64,000 nucleotides of DNA from Azolla caroliniana (GCA_043228905.1 JBHGNT010000001.1:4774001-4838000); one strand, 5' to 3'. Positions 38,398 through 50,399 are shown, counted from the stretch's first letter. Translations and numbers: made by a program. The notes: generated by a model from the sequence alone, not told the origin.

Positions 38398-41300
38398 AGA
38401 CATATGGAAGCAATGGTGAGGACAAAGGAATGGGCTTTGGCATGTATTCATGGGTGTAGCTCTTTGTTCAAAGACGATGATGGTTTTGTAGTTTAGTGCA
38501 ACATATGTAACAAATGTTTGAGATGTGCGCATATTTACCAACATTTGTTACATTGGCGTTGCAAAAAAACCTTTTTCGGAATATATTAACACATCATGAA
38601 GCGAATGTGATGTATCCCAAACCATTTCATCCTTTCTTGTATCCATCTAGAACCCCCAAATTTGCCTTTATGTGTCTTTATATATCTTATGTGTGTGAGA
38701 GAGGGTGAGATAGAGATGTTTGACTCAAATGTAGCATATTACAAATGGAACCAAAGCGAAATATTTTTTATTACTGTGTCTAGAGTTGATAAGTAGATCA
38801 ATGTTCAGTAAATTGAAGATCAATCCATAAAGCACTATGTTGTAATGCAGGAGTCCTTGACTAAACATATGCAATCTAAGATACTATCTGAAAATAATAT
38901 GTAATCAATCACATTATTTTCATTGTTTTTTGACATGTGCAACTGTTTGTCTCATTATATAAAGTTGCACCATTTGCAAAGAGAATTATTATATTATACA
39001 TGTGTAATTTTGATGTTTCATACTTATGTGGCAACTTTCCATCCATAGACGTTCAAGCATACATGTGTGTATCGTCTCACATAATTGAAGTACATGATAT
39101 AATTTATATTGGTTGGGTATCGTATGTAATGCTCGTAGGAGCATTCATGTTACCAAAGACAATAACTTTTCAATTGGCTTTTGAAGTACGCAATCTCATA
39201 TTCCACAATGATAAAGGGTTTACCTATATCCAAAAAAGCATAAAAGTCAGGAACACAATGAGAAATGTATCATCCAAATAAAAAGGTAGAATGTCATTTG
39301 GGATCATTATTTTCAACCATATAAAATTGTTATGTCCATCATCATTGACAAAATAAAAATTATGATTTTCTTATCCCTTCTTGATTAAACACATCACCTC
39401 TTTTGCCCTCTTCATTGCCTCAAATGTTTGCTCCATATGACGGGGTACCATTGTATAAGTATTCATCGAAAGCTTGGATCCCTTGATCATCATGGTCTTG
39501 AGTTTCAAACAAGTATAATATTCAATTCATTACTTGGATCACATATGCCAATTCTAACATTGGTATCCATTGCAACTTTGAAAATAAAACTCATAGAAAT
39601 TATGGGTTAGACCCATGAGTCAAATATCCTTAGTGGTTCAACGACCTTGCTTCATCATTGTCCATCTTTTTTTGTCTTCTTGTAGATCCAGAAATTTTCT
39701 AGTTTTCTCCTTATATTCTTTGTCAGGAGCACACAAAAAGCATTCTGTACCTTTGAGGTAGATCCAACTATTGTCATTGATGTTGTTTTACAAATGTTCA
39801 ATCAATTGTAGTGCATACAATAGTTATTCTCCCAAGGGCATGCACCATATTTGCCAACTTTATGTGCCCCATGTAAAATAGTTCTATATATCCTTCAATA
39901 TGTGCTAAACAAATCATGAATAGAAATGATAATGGGGTATGGTATTTCCATGTTGCATACCAAATTTGGTATCCATAAAGAGGTGTGACTCGTGTGATGT
40001 GGTATGCGAGTTGGTGACAAACTACGTCATTGTTAGAAAAATTATACCAAGAACATTTAAAAGACCGAAGAAAATAAAAAGCAAAAAAGATGAGATTGGA
40101 CCTCTACATTGAAGTTGAAGGTAGACTTTGGATGGCCTAACTGAAAAACATGTGTGTTGCTTATGATCTTGGATTGCACGATGAGAGTTGTAACTGGGAA
40201 TTGAAAAGTGTCTTTGTTTAATGTCCTCGACGTTGATGTTTGATTGTCACTAAAATCTTGCGTATCATTTCTCATGACCACATGCACATGCACATGCACA
40301 AACACATAAGCATACACATACACGTGCACACTACACTACCTATTTATGAGCATACTCCTTTCTATGGAAAACATGACATAATTATATATTTCTAATCAAA
40401 ATAACATGTGGAGAAGGAATAGTAGAATATTCATTGATAACTTTATGAAATATTCTAAGAGCTTCATTTTTCATTTCAAGTTCACCCCAAGTGCTCAATT
40501 TTCCAGAAATAAGAAAAGAAAATTTATATTTGCGATGAGAATATGTTGCAGTACCAAGTTCCAACTTAATATTTCCATTTTGCTAATTGTTCACGCAAAT
40601 AATGTTGCTAACTAGCAAACTATCCAAAAACACTCACTAAAAGATAGGTGTAAAACCAATGGACAATTAATTCAAGATTAACTTACCCACAATTACATCT
40701 CCCCATCCCTAGTGTGTGTAAAACTAGTGGTCTAGAAATTATGTATGAAATGTACGGATGCTTTAACAAGATGTGAAAGCATTGAGTAATATAAGATATT
40801 GAAACATCATTGTTATGTTAGCACACATGTAACCTTTTAACCCTTAAGAGCATTATGGAAAAATATGACTAGAAATTTGGTATCTTGTCATGACTAACTT
40901 AATTAGAATTCCTAAACTAGATTGCGTTTTATTATGATACCTATAGTTAGGCTTACTTTATTAAGAAGGATTCAAAACTTATAAATATTTGTTAATGAAA
41001 GCAGCCCTTAGTCTTTCTACTTGTTGATTTCACGATATACAATTTTGATATTATGAAAAATACTAGGGGCATCATTGATATAACTCCATACTAGGGGGAT
41101 TTACGATATTTTTCCTAGAAATTAAGGTTTCCGCATAGATGTGGCCTTGTTTGTGAGAACTCACAATTTCTAACCTAGAAGACTTGAACTATTTAATGCT
41201 TGAAATGTATCTCGATCTAGTGGTGCAATAAATGTCATTTTGATGATCCATTATGCTTTAGCATGGCAAGCCATTTTTTCTCATCGTGGAACCATAATTT

Positions 41301-42359
41301 GACACCTCCAAAAATTGATTAACAAATCGTTTTTTTAGCCTTGAAACTTGCAAGAGGTATGAACTCCTCATGCTCCAACAAGACTTTGACGTCGAATATT
41401 CAATGAGCCATCTATTCTGGCCATGGCGCTAGCTTTCAACACCTCCAATATTTGAGCTATGACATCCTTTCATACACAACTCTAATGTTAGGCATGTTTT
41501 TTTTTTGACAAAACTACACCATAGTTTCCATGACCAATCCAATAAGCGTATACAAAACATATAATGATACAGTCTAATGGAGATATCCCCACTATGTCAT
41601 ACTTGAAACCAACCTCTGCCTATGGAGGAAACAAGCATCGAGGGGGTACATATTGACATACTGAATGCATAGGATTATTATTATTTAACCATACCTTAGC
41701 TGCAACCAGCATAAGTCGATTCATGTTATCTATGTTATTATGGCTTAGGTGGGGTATAACATGCATTGCTATATCCTTATCACACCATTATGGCACACAC
41801 CATTTTTATGCACTCATGTTAAATAGATTTAAGGCAAATTGGGGGATTGGTTGGGGTAAATGGTTAACTACTTACTATTTAGTGATATACTGTATGGAAT
41901 ATTCCACCAAGTCAAAGGCTAAAGCTCTATGTATTAGCAAACAATGTACGATCTCTAGGAAGATGAATCAAACTTATGTAATGAATGCCATGTAACTTGT
42001 TTTTTGGATGTAAAATAGTATCGATTGATCTCAAAATTTGTTATTCTTCAATGTCCTCATAATTAATGAAATATTAGTGGATTAATTTATCATTTGAAAA
42101 CTTTCCTCACTAGCCCCTAGGAAAGTGGGTGCAAAATAGTCATCACAAATGACTTCTTAAAAATTCATGGGTTACCTTACCGAAATTCTAAAATTGAAAC
42201 ATTGACGTACATATTGATGCTCTTGCGGTAAAGAATGTATCTGCTGCGGTTACGCTTCGCTTACTTTAGGCCACGAAAAGGGACCAATTGGGCCCCCAAA
42301 CTGGATGGATTCTAAACATCGATCTCAAACCTAGTTTCTCCTGCCACTAGAGGATAGAT

Positions 42360-43690
42360 TTAGTGCATCCATGTGGAAGGCGTGGTGTGACATTAGACGA
42401 GGACTCAAGTGCGATCAACCCAATTCTGAACTTGCCTGGCTTAGTCAACGTATCCTATGGAACCCATGTATTAAGGATGAATCTAATCAACTAATTGGAT
42501 CAAGTAAGGGGCTGCCATGGGGATACATGCTAGAAGGTCCAGGAAAAAGTATAGAATGTTGGAGATGGTTTATATCATTGCCAATACAAGGCCAAGCCAA
42601 CATCCTCTATGGAATCAGGGGCGGATGGGCTATGAGATCTGAAATCATTAACGCTCTACTGATTAGGGAAGCTGCTCATCAAAGGACAACAACGGAGAAA
42701 TGGATAGGGTACAAGGAGGAGGGCTCTTTGATCCCAAGAGGTAGGGACACACCAGACCGAATCGAAGGCTTTGAATTACAGGACAACGAGACATCAACAC
42801 AACATAAGGCAATTCAAGTACTAGCATATACTGGGCAAAAATAGATTGTAGATCTTGATCCGATCAAAGTACAACCAGATTGGCACATATGTACTCATGA
42901 AAACACATGGCTACATAAGGTCAGTTGGGACCCTTTGCAATGGACATGGTGTGATCCTTACGCAGGGCAAGGAAGCAAACCTATCCCTTTCTTTCAATTC
43001 ACAACTAGATTGGGTTGCCATATTATAGCCGCTCAATCCGCCTGAGAGCCGGCTCCTGCAAAGGTCTGGCACACATATCATGTTCCTTACACAATTATCA
43101 CCAAGTTTTGGCAGAAACTCTGGAACCAACAACACGCGAGGCAAATCACCACTTTCCAATGGCTATTAATACATAAGTCACTACTGATTGGTGCATGGTA
43201 GCGTGGGGACCTCAACTCTCCTTATTGTGTAGCATGTCCAATGTATTAGAAACCACACGACATGCTCTATGGGACTGCCTAGAGTCCCATCGAATATGGT
43301 GGGGGGTTGGCCGCTTATTGCAATTATGCCAGGTCCAAGGCTCAATCAAGTGGGGGAATGTATGTTGGCTATCATGGCAGGCCCCAATTGACAGCTATGA
43401 GCATCAGGAAGAGGGGATGACTTTGGTTATAAAAGCACAAGAGATTTTTTCTCCACCATCGACAATATCCACTCAACTCCTATTAGTGCCAAATCTCAAG
43501 TTGTGTTGGACTTGGACAACCCAATAACTTGTTGGATTCTATGGAAACAACGGTGTAGACGGGTCTTTTCCAACCAAAGCACGCAACCAATAATGTTAAT
43601 GCAAGAGATATGGAGTGAAGTTGTAGCCACTCTAAAGAGCCAATATGATGGCCTCAAGGGCGACTTCGATAGAGTTGAAAGACAATGACT
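42360..43690 (+). mobile_element. Degenerate LINE ORF2 C-terminal region (zf-RVT type)
   Basis: A plus-strand reading frame with several stops and frame changes. About 43060-43340 reads VWHTYHVPYTIITKFWQKLW, then WLLIHKSLLIGAW, YCVACPM, and TRHALWDCLESHRIWWGVG. This pattern (a tryptophan-rich lead, a CxxC pair, and HxxWxC before an IW) is that of the reverse-transcriptase zinc-binding domain at the end of plant LINE ORF2 proteins. The 157-residue open stretch at 42371-42844 is probably an upstream linker of the same element. No RT core was found. Confidence 0.65.
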
Positions 43691-44599
43691 AGCCTTTATC
43701 CAACAATGGTCGTCTTCTCCTTTTCTTGAGGCAGTGGGCATCCACATAAGATGGACCTATCGTGTCCCTATAGGGATTTGTATATAATATCATTTGTAAA
43801 ATCTTTATAACTAATGGAAGGAGTTTTTTTTTGGAAAAAGAAGAAGAAAAAACAGAAAAGAATGTATCTAACATTATGATTGTGGTTTTAATTTGTGGGT
43901 CACATGCGTTTGATGTTGTATACATAAGAAACCTTTAAATTATTTTCAATTTGAGATAATGCACATTGACAATTTGTTCCTAAAAACATCTCTTTACAAC
44001 ATGGAAATTGACACATGTTCACAAATATAAAAGGTAAAATGATATGATAACGTTGCCTTTTTAGAGGTAATGCCAACAATGATGCGACTTGATTATCATA
44101 GGGATCCTTGTTCTTGCCTACGTAAAGATAAATGAGTCAATCGATTTCAAAACAAAACTTGATTACAATACTAAGTCCGATCAATATAAGTAACCTTCAG
44201 GGAGAAAAGGAAATATCAAATGACCATTTGATGCGACCTTAGCCCCATGTAAGTACCATTCTTGAGTTAAGTATTATTAAGAAGGATGGATTGCATTAAG
44301 TATTCTTTTTGGTACTTGGAAATTCTCCCTAATGACATTCTTGAAACCCATGCCCACCAATAAGCTCGAACATGCAACCTCCACTTAATGCAACACAAAC
44401 TTTTACCCAAGCTATTAGAGAGGGAGGTTTTAAAGTCACATGAATCTAATTACTACAAATCATATTAATTTGAATTTTCCTCAAAACTTAGATTAAGAGT
44501 TAAGGTGTTATTTGATTGGGTTATATATTAAAAGCGCAAACTTTTTATTGATGCTGAAGTTTTAGAGGGCAACATACATAAGTCATTCTTCTCATTTTT

Positions 44600-45385
44600 G
44601 GAATCAATGTGACAATATTAGAATTGCAACTAAAACAACTTAAGAACTTTCTTCTTTTAAATAGTAAGTCGTGTGGATTTAGGTGTGGATGTATGATGGA
44701 ATCAATTAAGCATGCATTGTGGACTTGTCGTAAAATTATGCAAGTTTGCCAGAGAGTATTAAGGCTGTTGATATTGATACATGCTAATTGTGTGATCACT
44801 TGGGGTGCGGTTAGGTGGGGCATTCTAGAGGGATAACTACTGTTATATGAATAGGAGGATATAGTGGAAGCCTTTCACATAGTTCCTCCTCATATACAAA
44901 TGGTTCAACCTTTTATAAGTGATAGTTTGCAATTTAGGGATGATATTATTTGGAAGACAATCTCATCTATTCTGATGTGGGTAATTTGGAAGGTAATTTT
45001 AAACTCAAGGTATCCACAACTTGAAATCACTCTCACTATGGCAAACCCCTTGCTTCAATATTTTGGACAATATCTCAAGATGCCATAATGAAGGGTGTAA
45101 TTAGGGATGATATTATTTGGAAGACAATCTCATTTATTTTGATGTGGGTAATTTGGAAGGTGCGATGCACATCAGTATTTGACAACACCACTCAAAATGT
45201 TTATGTTATAATTGCTCAATTATGGTTGTTACTTATTCATACATTACGTGGTCAGTATGAAAGTTTTACAGGCAATGATGCCATTTTCAAGAAGCAAATG
45301 CATTTTAAAAGTTTATGGGATTCAATGCTTACTTTTAGGGAAGATGGAGATCACATAATATGGATGTATACTATTCCTAGAGAGA
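44600..45385 (+). mobile_element. Second LINE 3'-end fragment with internal duplication
   Basis: Contains CGCMMESIKHALWTC (zinc-binding domain end) and RDDIIWKTISSILMWVIWK, a segment typical of LINE ORF2 C-termini. The 58-bp block encoding the last motif occurs twice, at about 44938-44996 and 45102-45160, flanking a 105-bp piece. The second half is repeated in inverse orientation at 32835-33232. Right end (about 45380) abuts the start of a copia gag. Confidence 0.65.
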
Positions 45386-45696
45386 AGCTAGATTGAAACA
45401 ACTTTGCATCTTGGGAGTACAAGATGCACCAATACCTTGTCATCCAAGGAAAACAAGAAAACCGACCCGACCCGAAAGACGTTGACTACGTAACATGGGA
45501 GCAAGCGACAAGCCGAGTGATGTATTGCTTGACGACATGTGTTCACGACCACATGCTCAGCTACATTTGAGAAGTCGAGACGCCAAATGAAGTGTGGAAG
45601 AATCTATGAAGATTTTCGCTACCAACACAACCACGAGAACGCTTCAACTCCACCAAGAGTTGAACAACATCCAACAAAGGGATATGGCCATCACGA
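45381..45696 (+). pseudogene. Ty1/copia gag, N-terminal part (element C1)
   Basis: Reads REKLD, a stop, then NNFASWEYKMHQYLVIQGK, EQATSRVMYCLTTCVHDHM and LQLHQELNNIQQRDMAITM, the usual layout of copia Gag (UBN2/Retrotran_gag) from its start. Stops break it at least three times. The 5' LTR is missing: the LINE fragment joins directly at the Gag start. It is cut on the right by the G1 5' LTR. The remaining parts of what looks like the same element lie at 53413-54457 and 62250-64000. Confidence 0.75.
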
Positions 45697-46348
45697 TGTC
45701 GTGAAGAAAACCGTCCCTTAGCGCAATCGGTGCATAGCGCGCGTGAACCGGCTCTTCACACGTGCGCGCCCCTTAATGTATATAAAAGAGAATTAGGTAC
45801 AAAGGCATATCCTAGGTAGTTAGATTCGGTAGGTAGGAAGTAAATGAGGGAGACGGCTCCCTTCTTGAAGCTATAAAGGAGAGGGAGACGCAGGGAGAAG
45901 GGATAGCGCATTGAGGAGGACGAAGTGCTGTCGGACCGTAACCGAATGCTTCTCCTCTGTTCATTCTCCATCGCTCTTCTCTACAGGATTTCGGGAGGCT
46001 CGCGTTGCTTCGAGGAATGCCCGTGTGCTTCCGGCAGCACCTCCATCCTATCCCCTTTCGTGCGCAGACGAGCAGGCATCGACATCTGTTTGCCGGCCTG
46101 TTTGGTTGTAACCGCTCGCGTGCTCTGTTGTTTTTTTTGTGTCATTTGTTAATATACAAACATTCGTGTCTCTCTGTCTCTGTGTCCATTCGTGTTTTCT
46201 GCGTTGACGGGCCGTGTCCCTGTGTTTCTTTGCTCATACGTAACCGGTCGTCTCTCTCTTTCTCTTTCCCCTCCTATCACCTGCTCTTCGGTTCAAGACC
46301 CCGGTGGTCCCGCCTCGTTTCTCCACGCACGCGCGTAGTAACGCGACA
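45697..46348 (+). repeat. G1 5' LTR (652 bp)
   Basis: Starts TGTCGTGAAG and ends CGCGACA, imperfect terminal inverted repeats, four bases before the primer-binding site. TATATAAAAG at 45779-45788 is the likely TATA box; a second TATAAAGG lies near 45872. The 3' copy stops 36 bp short of this end. Confidence 0.9.
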
Positions 46349-46352
46349 TATT

Positions 46353-46370
46353 TGGTGAACCTGACGTGAA
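46353..46370 (+). promoter_or_regulatory. G1 primer-binding site
   Basis: TGGTGAACCTGACGTGAA begins with the TGG expected to pair with a tRNA CCA end and lies just after the LTR. Related sites follow the other LTRs at 55768, 58293 (minus) and 61459. The tRNA species was not identified. Confidence 0.7.
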
Positions 46371-46392
46371 CTAGGCGGTAGAGGAGCAGAAG

Positions 46393-47226
46393 ATGAGGGG
46401 GTCGGATCTTGCAGAGGCCATGGCTTCGGCCGTGGACCGGATAGTGAGCGCGCGCGAGGGCACTAGCGCCCTTGATAGGGCTATTGAGGCGATCGTCGGT
46501 ATGATCGGCCGGTTCAGTGGAAAGGATGCCACGAGTTATTTGGCATCCTACTGGGCGGAGATGTTGATGAGGGATATTCCGGAAGAGAGGCGTCTTGCCG
46601 GATTCCCTCGAGTGGCGATGCCGGGCATCCATGCGGAGGTGCTCGAGGTCCGGGCGGAGAGCCGGACCTGGGAGGAGTTCGAAGGACGGCTCTTGGAGAA
46701 ATACGGGCTAGATGACGCGCTTCGACTTTCGAAGCGGGGCTTCATGGAGTGGGTGGAGTCCCCCGACAAAGGAAGAAATGCGTCGGCCCTCCTCCGGGAG
46801 TTTGAGGATCGCTTTGCGCGCCTTTCGGCGCTCGATCAGACCGTTCTGGACACAAGTCGTGTCCTACTGTTTGTCAAATCGGTTGACGCACGGGATCGGG
46901 AGCAAGTGGGCTCCTTACTGGAAACCGAAGACGGGCTGACGGCCGACTTGGCCGCGGTAAAAAGAGTCTGCGGCCGTTTTGACAAACGGTGGGAGTGGGC
47001 TGATACAGGGGCGACTGGGGCGGGTCTTGTCGTAGCAAGGAAGCTCAAACCGATACCGCAGGCACGACGGGAAGAGACCCGGGAGTGGCTCGGAACCGGT
47101 TCGGCTTCGACCGGCGTGGTCAGAGGCTCGTCTGAGGGGACAACTTTGGAGGAGTTGACACGGGCAGTAAAGGATCTCCAGATCGCCCAGGCTTGGAGGG
47201 AAGGTGGTGAACAGGCTCGTGACTGA
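46393..47226 (+). CDS. G1 Gag (capsid region)
   Basis: 277 codons from the first ATG after the primer-binding site, ending in TGA at 47224. The central part (YLASYWAEML, WEEFEGRLLEKYGLDDALR, ALLREFEDRFARLS) fits a Ty3/gypsy retrotransposon Gag: an amphipathic helix region followed by a repeated F/L pattern. The frame continues after the stop into a zinc knuckle, so the stop may be a mutation (CGA to TGA would fit) or a natural boundary read through at low level. A homologous but more decayed Gag is at 61501-62249 (G2). Confidence 0.8.
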   Translation: MRGSDLAEAMASAVDRIVSAREGTSALDRAIEAIVGMIGRFSGKDATSYLASYWAEMLMRDIPEERRLAGFPRVAMPGIHAEVLEVRAESRTWEEFEGRLLEKYGLDDALRLSKRGFMEWVESPDKGRNASALLREFEDRFARLSALDQTVLDTSRVLLFVKSVDARDREQVGSLLETEDGLTADLAAVKRVCGRFDKRWEWADTGATGAGLVVARKLKPIPQARREETREWLGTGSASTGVVRGSSEGTTLEELTRAVKDLQIAQAWREGGEQARD

Positions 47227-48519
47227 CGGCCTCCGACAGGAAATAGGTGCATGTGGTGCGACGAGGTCGGCCACATCCGGAAAGACTGCGGGGACTTTGC
47301 GGAAGCTTTGAGAAGCCGGGTAGTGTACCTGTGGGAAGGTCGGGTGCACGCCAGCGATACCCGGAGGGCCCTGAACCGAAACGACGGGCGAGGAGGAATG
47401 AAAAGGCTGATGGAAGAGGCGGCGACCCGGCACGCGGAGACCGTCCACTACTCGGTGGCGGCCGGTATTCGGGTCGGTGGCAGCGAGGCCCGGAAGGAGA
47501 GCAAAGCCGGGTTCTGGCCGATGGTGCTGGAAGGCCTCGCCGGTGCCCGACTAAAGAAAGACGAGGCGGACCGCGCGGAGAAGCGGGTCCAGGAGGTAAC
47601 CGAGTGGAGTTACCCGGTCGAAGAAAAGACGGGTTTCGTCGAAGCAGCTTGCCAGAACTACGAGGCTCTGGTTGAAGACAAACGGGTAGGTAAAACCGGA
47701 GGGGCCGGACCCTCACAGAGATACGAAACCCGATTCAGGCCGAAACAAAACGAGGCCAGTGAGACCAGTGCCCGGGATAACCACAAGAAGGGCGGATACC
47801 GGTTGGGCACGAAGATTGAAAGGACCACAGACCTACGAAAGGTCCTAGAAGAACGAATCCTCGACAACAAGGTGGAACTGTCGTTGCGGGAGGTGCTCGG
47901 AATCGCCAAGAAGGAGTTCCACAACTCCATCGTAGACTTGGTGAAGAGGAAGAGGCTGTCGACGGAGACAGAACCGGAAAGGCCGGTGGAGGTGCGGACG
48001 ACGCACATGGAGGACATGGCACTGGAAGACGAGTGGGTGGAGAGCCACTACTCGAGGCCACACTGGGCCCGAGCGACCACGGAAACCCCGGTGAAGATCG
48101 GAGATGTTCAGGAACCGGTGGTGGCGCTGGTGGACCACGGTTCGGAAATAAACCTGATGTCCATGGACTTCTACAAGAAGGGGAAATGGCCGATCAACAC
48201 CAAGCACGAGTGGAAGATACGGGTGGCGACGCGCGCCACTGAGGAACTACACAGGGCCTGCCCAAATGTGCGAGTCAAGATCGACGACGTCGAGATAGAT
48301 CAACACTTCTTTGTGCAGGAGACGTCCTCGCACCTGGTCATACTGGGAGAACCGTACATTACGGCAGCGCGGATGGAGACCAAGGTGCTGGACAACGGGT
48401 TGGCTTACGCGAGGGTCAAGAGTCAGGACGAGCGTCATTCGGTCCAGTTCCTGATGGTGCGACCGAACCACGAGCGAAACCGCGAGTCCCTCGGTGGCGA
48501 GAACCGAGAGGATTTTTAG
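47227..48519 (+). CDS. G1 zinc knuckle and aspartic protease
   Basis: Same frame as Gag after its stop. CMWCDEVGHIRKDC at 47251 is a CX2CX4HX4C nucleocapsid knuckle. About 290 residues later, VVALVDHGSEINLMS is the retropepsin active-site strand, with Asp kept but His in place of the usual Thr or Ser in DTG/DSG; HLVILGEPYI supplies the second conserved strand (ILG). It ends at TAG 48517 within GATTTTTAG. The next frame (pol) is open from 48516 in the -1 register. Confidence 0.75.
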   Translation, partial: RPPTGNRCMWCDEVGHIRKDCGDFAEALRSRVVYLWEGRVHASDTRRALNRNDGRGGMKRLMEEAATRHAETVHYSVAAGIRVGGSEARKESKAGFWPMVLEGLAGARLKKDEADRAEKRVQEVTEWSYPVEEKTGFVEAACQNYEALVEDKRVGKTGGAGPSQRYETRFRPKQNEASETSARDNHKKGGYRLGTKIERTTDLRKVLEERILDNKVELSLREVLGIAKKEFHNSIVDLVKRKRLSTETEPERPVEVRTTHMEDMALEDEWVESHYSRPHWARATTETPVKIGDVQEPVVALVDHGSEINLMSMDFYKKGKWPINTKHEWKIRVATRATEELHRACPNVRVKIDDVEIDQHFFVQETSSHLVILGEPYITAARMETKVLDNGLAYARVKSQDERHSVQFLMVRPNHERNRESLGGENREDF

Positions 48520-49649
48520 AGAGGGCTGTCAAGGCGTGGGGCCGCGACAGTCCGGACACTCTGGGAAAACCCCACAAATTTACGATAGAGGCGAGACCGA
48601 AGAAACCTTGTACCATAAGTAGGAAGTTTTGTTTCTCCGACAACGGAGGGTGTACGATAGTCGGCGTCGTTGGCCGAGAAAAGACAAGGGCGAAAGAGCG
48701 ACTTCGGGCGTGCGGAGTTCTCGGGCCCAACGAGGAAATCAACGGAGCCGTGGAGGCGGTCTCCTTCGACGATACCTTGGGAATACTGCGAGAGGTGGTC
48801 GGAGAGGGCATTAAAGAGGACCGGACGATACCGGTTTGTTCAGAAGAGATGTACGAAGTCATCGCGGACTTCAGTCAAGGGCTCGAGTCGGATCGGGCGG
48901 CCCGGGTTAACACGAAGTACAAGACTGTGGACCGGAAGGTAAGGCCAATCGCGGCACCCTTACCGGAGGGCAGCGAGTTGCGAATCAAGGGGGTCGCGTC
49001 GGACCCCAGTTTACGAGATCCGGCTTGCATAGGACACGCCTTCACCGACAGAACGCTACGGGAGCTCAAAATCGGTGGGGGCGGGTTCCTACTGCCGGCG
49101 GAAGAAGACCGGTTTCGGAGAATGCTCGGAAGGCACGAGAAAGCCTTCGCATTCTCACCGGGAGTGATCGGGTGCGTAGACCTGACAGTCGTGAAGCGGA
49201 TGGTGATATTCACGGTACCGCATGTGCCGTGGAATCTCAAACCAATTCCGGTACCGAGAGCTCACATCCCGGAGCTGATGGAGCTGTTGAGGCAGAAAAT
49301 CGATATGGGCATCCTCGAACCGTCGAGTGCCCCGTACTCGAACCGGTGGTTTACCGTACCAAAGAAGAACGGGACGTTGTGCTTCATTCAAGACCTGCAA
49401 CCGGTCAACAGAGTGACCATTCGGAACGCAGGAATCAGACCAACGATAGACGAGTTCGCGGAGGCCTTCGCCGGAAGGTCGATCTACTCGGTCGGTGATC
49501 TGTACTCGGGGTACGATAAGTTCCAACAAGCCGTAGAGAGCAAAGACATTACGACGATGCGGACTCCTCTCGGCCTAGTGCGAATGTGTACCCTGCCACA
49601 AGGAGGGACGAACTCGGTGGCCCACATGGTGAATGCGATGAACAACGTG
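48516..49649 (+). CDS. G1 reverse transcriptase, N-terminal part
   Basis: Open in -1 relative to the protease frame from the T-run at 48513. RT blocks in order: MELLRQKIDMGILEPSSAPYSNRWF, FIQDLQPVNRVT, YSVGDLYSGYDKFQ (catalytic Asp), and CTLPQGGTNSVAHMVN. It stops being RT after NNV at 49649, where a 732-bp insertion begins. The catalytic FLDD follows the insertion at 50400. In-frame ORF continues a short way into the insertion by chance. Confidence 0.85.
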
Positions 49650-50380
49650 GGAAGGGAGAAGAACAGTTGGGAGACAGGTCCCTCCGGATGGGAAGGGAGA
49701 AGAACAGTGCCGACGAACAAACTCGGCCGAGGCCGACATGCCGAGGCCGAATCGGTATGAACTGGATGGGGAGTACCCGACTGCGGAGAGCCGGATGATG
49801 TAGGCCCGGTATGAACCGGATGGGGAGTACCCAACTGCGGAGAGCCGGATGGTGTAGGCCCGGTATGAACCGGATGGGGAGTACCCGACTGCGGAGAGCC
49901 GGATGGTGTAGGCCCGGTATGAACTGGAGGAAGAGACATATTCGTAAATATGTTTCTGAGAGCCCATCGAGGCTACATTTGTAAATAGCCGAAAAGTCAT
50001 ATTAGTATAAATATGACTTAGGGCAAACTTTTAGTGTGTGTCGTTTTTGTTGTTGTTATTCTTCCTTGTTGGTGCAAGAAGAAGAGAGAGCGCGTAACTG
50101 TACAGAGAGAGAGAGAGAGAGACGAGGTCGTTGCCTCTGTTGTAACCGCCGCCTGTGGCGAAGATCTGAGAGCACGAGGTCGTTGCCTCAGTGAACTCAC
50201 TGTTGTATATTCCTACATCGTGACAGTTTGCAGCCTGTGGGCTGCCGTGGTTTTTCCCCTATTTTGGGGTTTTCCACGTAAACCTCCTGTGTACCATTTC
50301 TCTCCTTTGTGTCGCGTTTCATTACCTGTTTTTCTGTGTATGAAAAGAATCTCGGTTGTGGCCGAGCGTCGGACATAAGG
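49649..50380 (+). mobile_element. Insertion in G1 RT, solo-LTR-like
   Basis: A 732-bp segment unlike RT, flanked by AACGT at 49644-49648 and 50381-50385 (candidate 5-bp target duplication). Its 3' half has GCCGTGGTTTTTCCCC, a TTTTGGGG stretch and CCACGTAAACCTCC, typical of the U5 end of some copia LTRs, and a TATAAATATG near 50006. The 5' half has three 54-bp tandem repeats. Termini are not canonical TG...CA, so the exact element type is unsure. Confidence 0.6.
49753..49926. repeat. 54-bp tandem repeat, three copies plus a partial
   Basis: Units beginning CGGTATGAAC start at 49753, 49807, 49861 and 49915 with very few differences. They lie in the 5' half of the insertion in the G1 RT gene. 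Confidence 0.95.
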
Positions 50381-50399
50381 AACGTCGAGTTCTCAACAC

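Larger units (their letters stand above)
31000..42340. other. AT-rich, gene-poor region
   Basis: About 11 kb with frequent stops in all six frames and no recognisable exon. Contents that can be supported are a LINE-related fragment in reverse orientation (32835-33232), a 130-bp tandem repeat (38138-38397), and CT microsatellites (about 36237-36256 and 36726-36759). The rest is probably decayed repeat DNA beyond recognition by eye. Confidence 0.6.

Noticed and set aside
38242-38544. 100-codon minus-strand frame
   Set aside because: Overlaps a 130-bp noncoding tandem repeat; no recognisable domain.
46836-48061. Minus-strand open frames across the G1 gag/protease region
   Set aside because: Antisense shadows caused by high GC content of the element.
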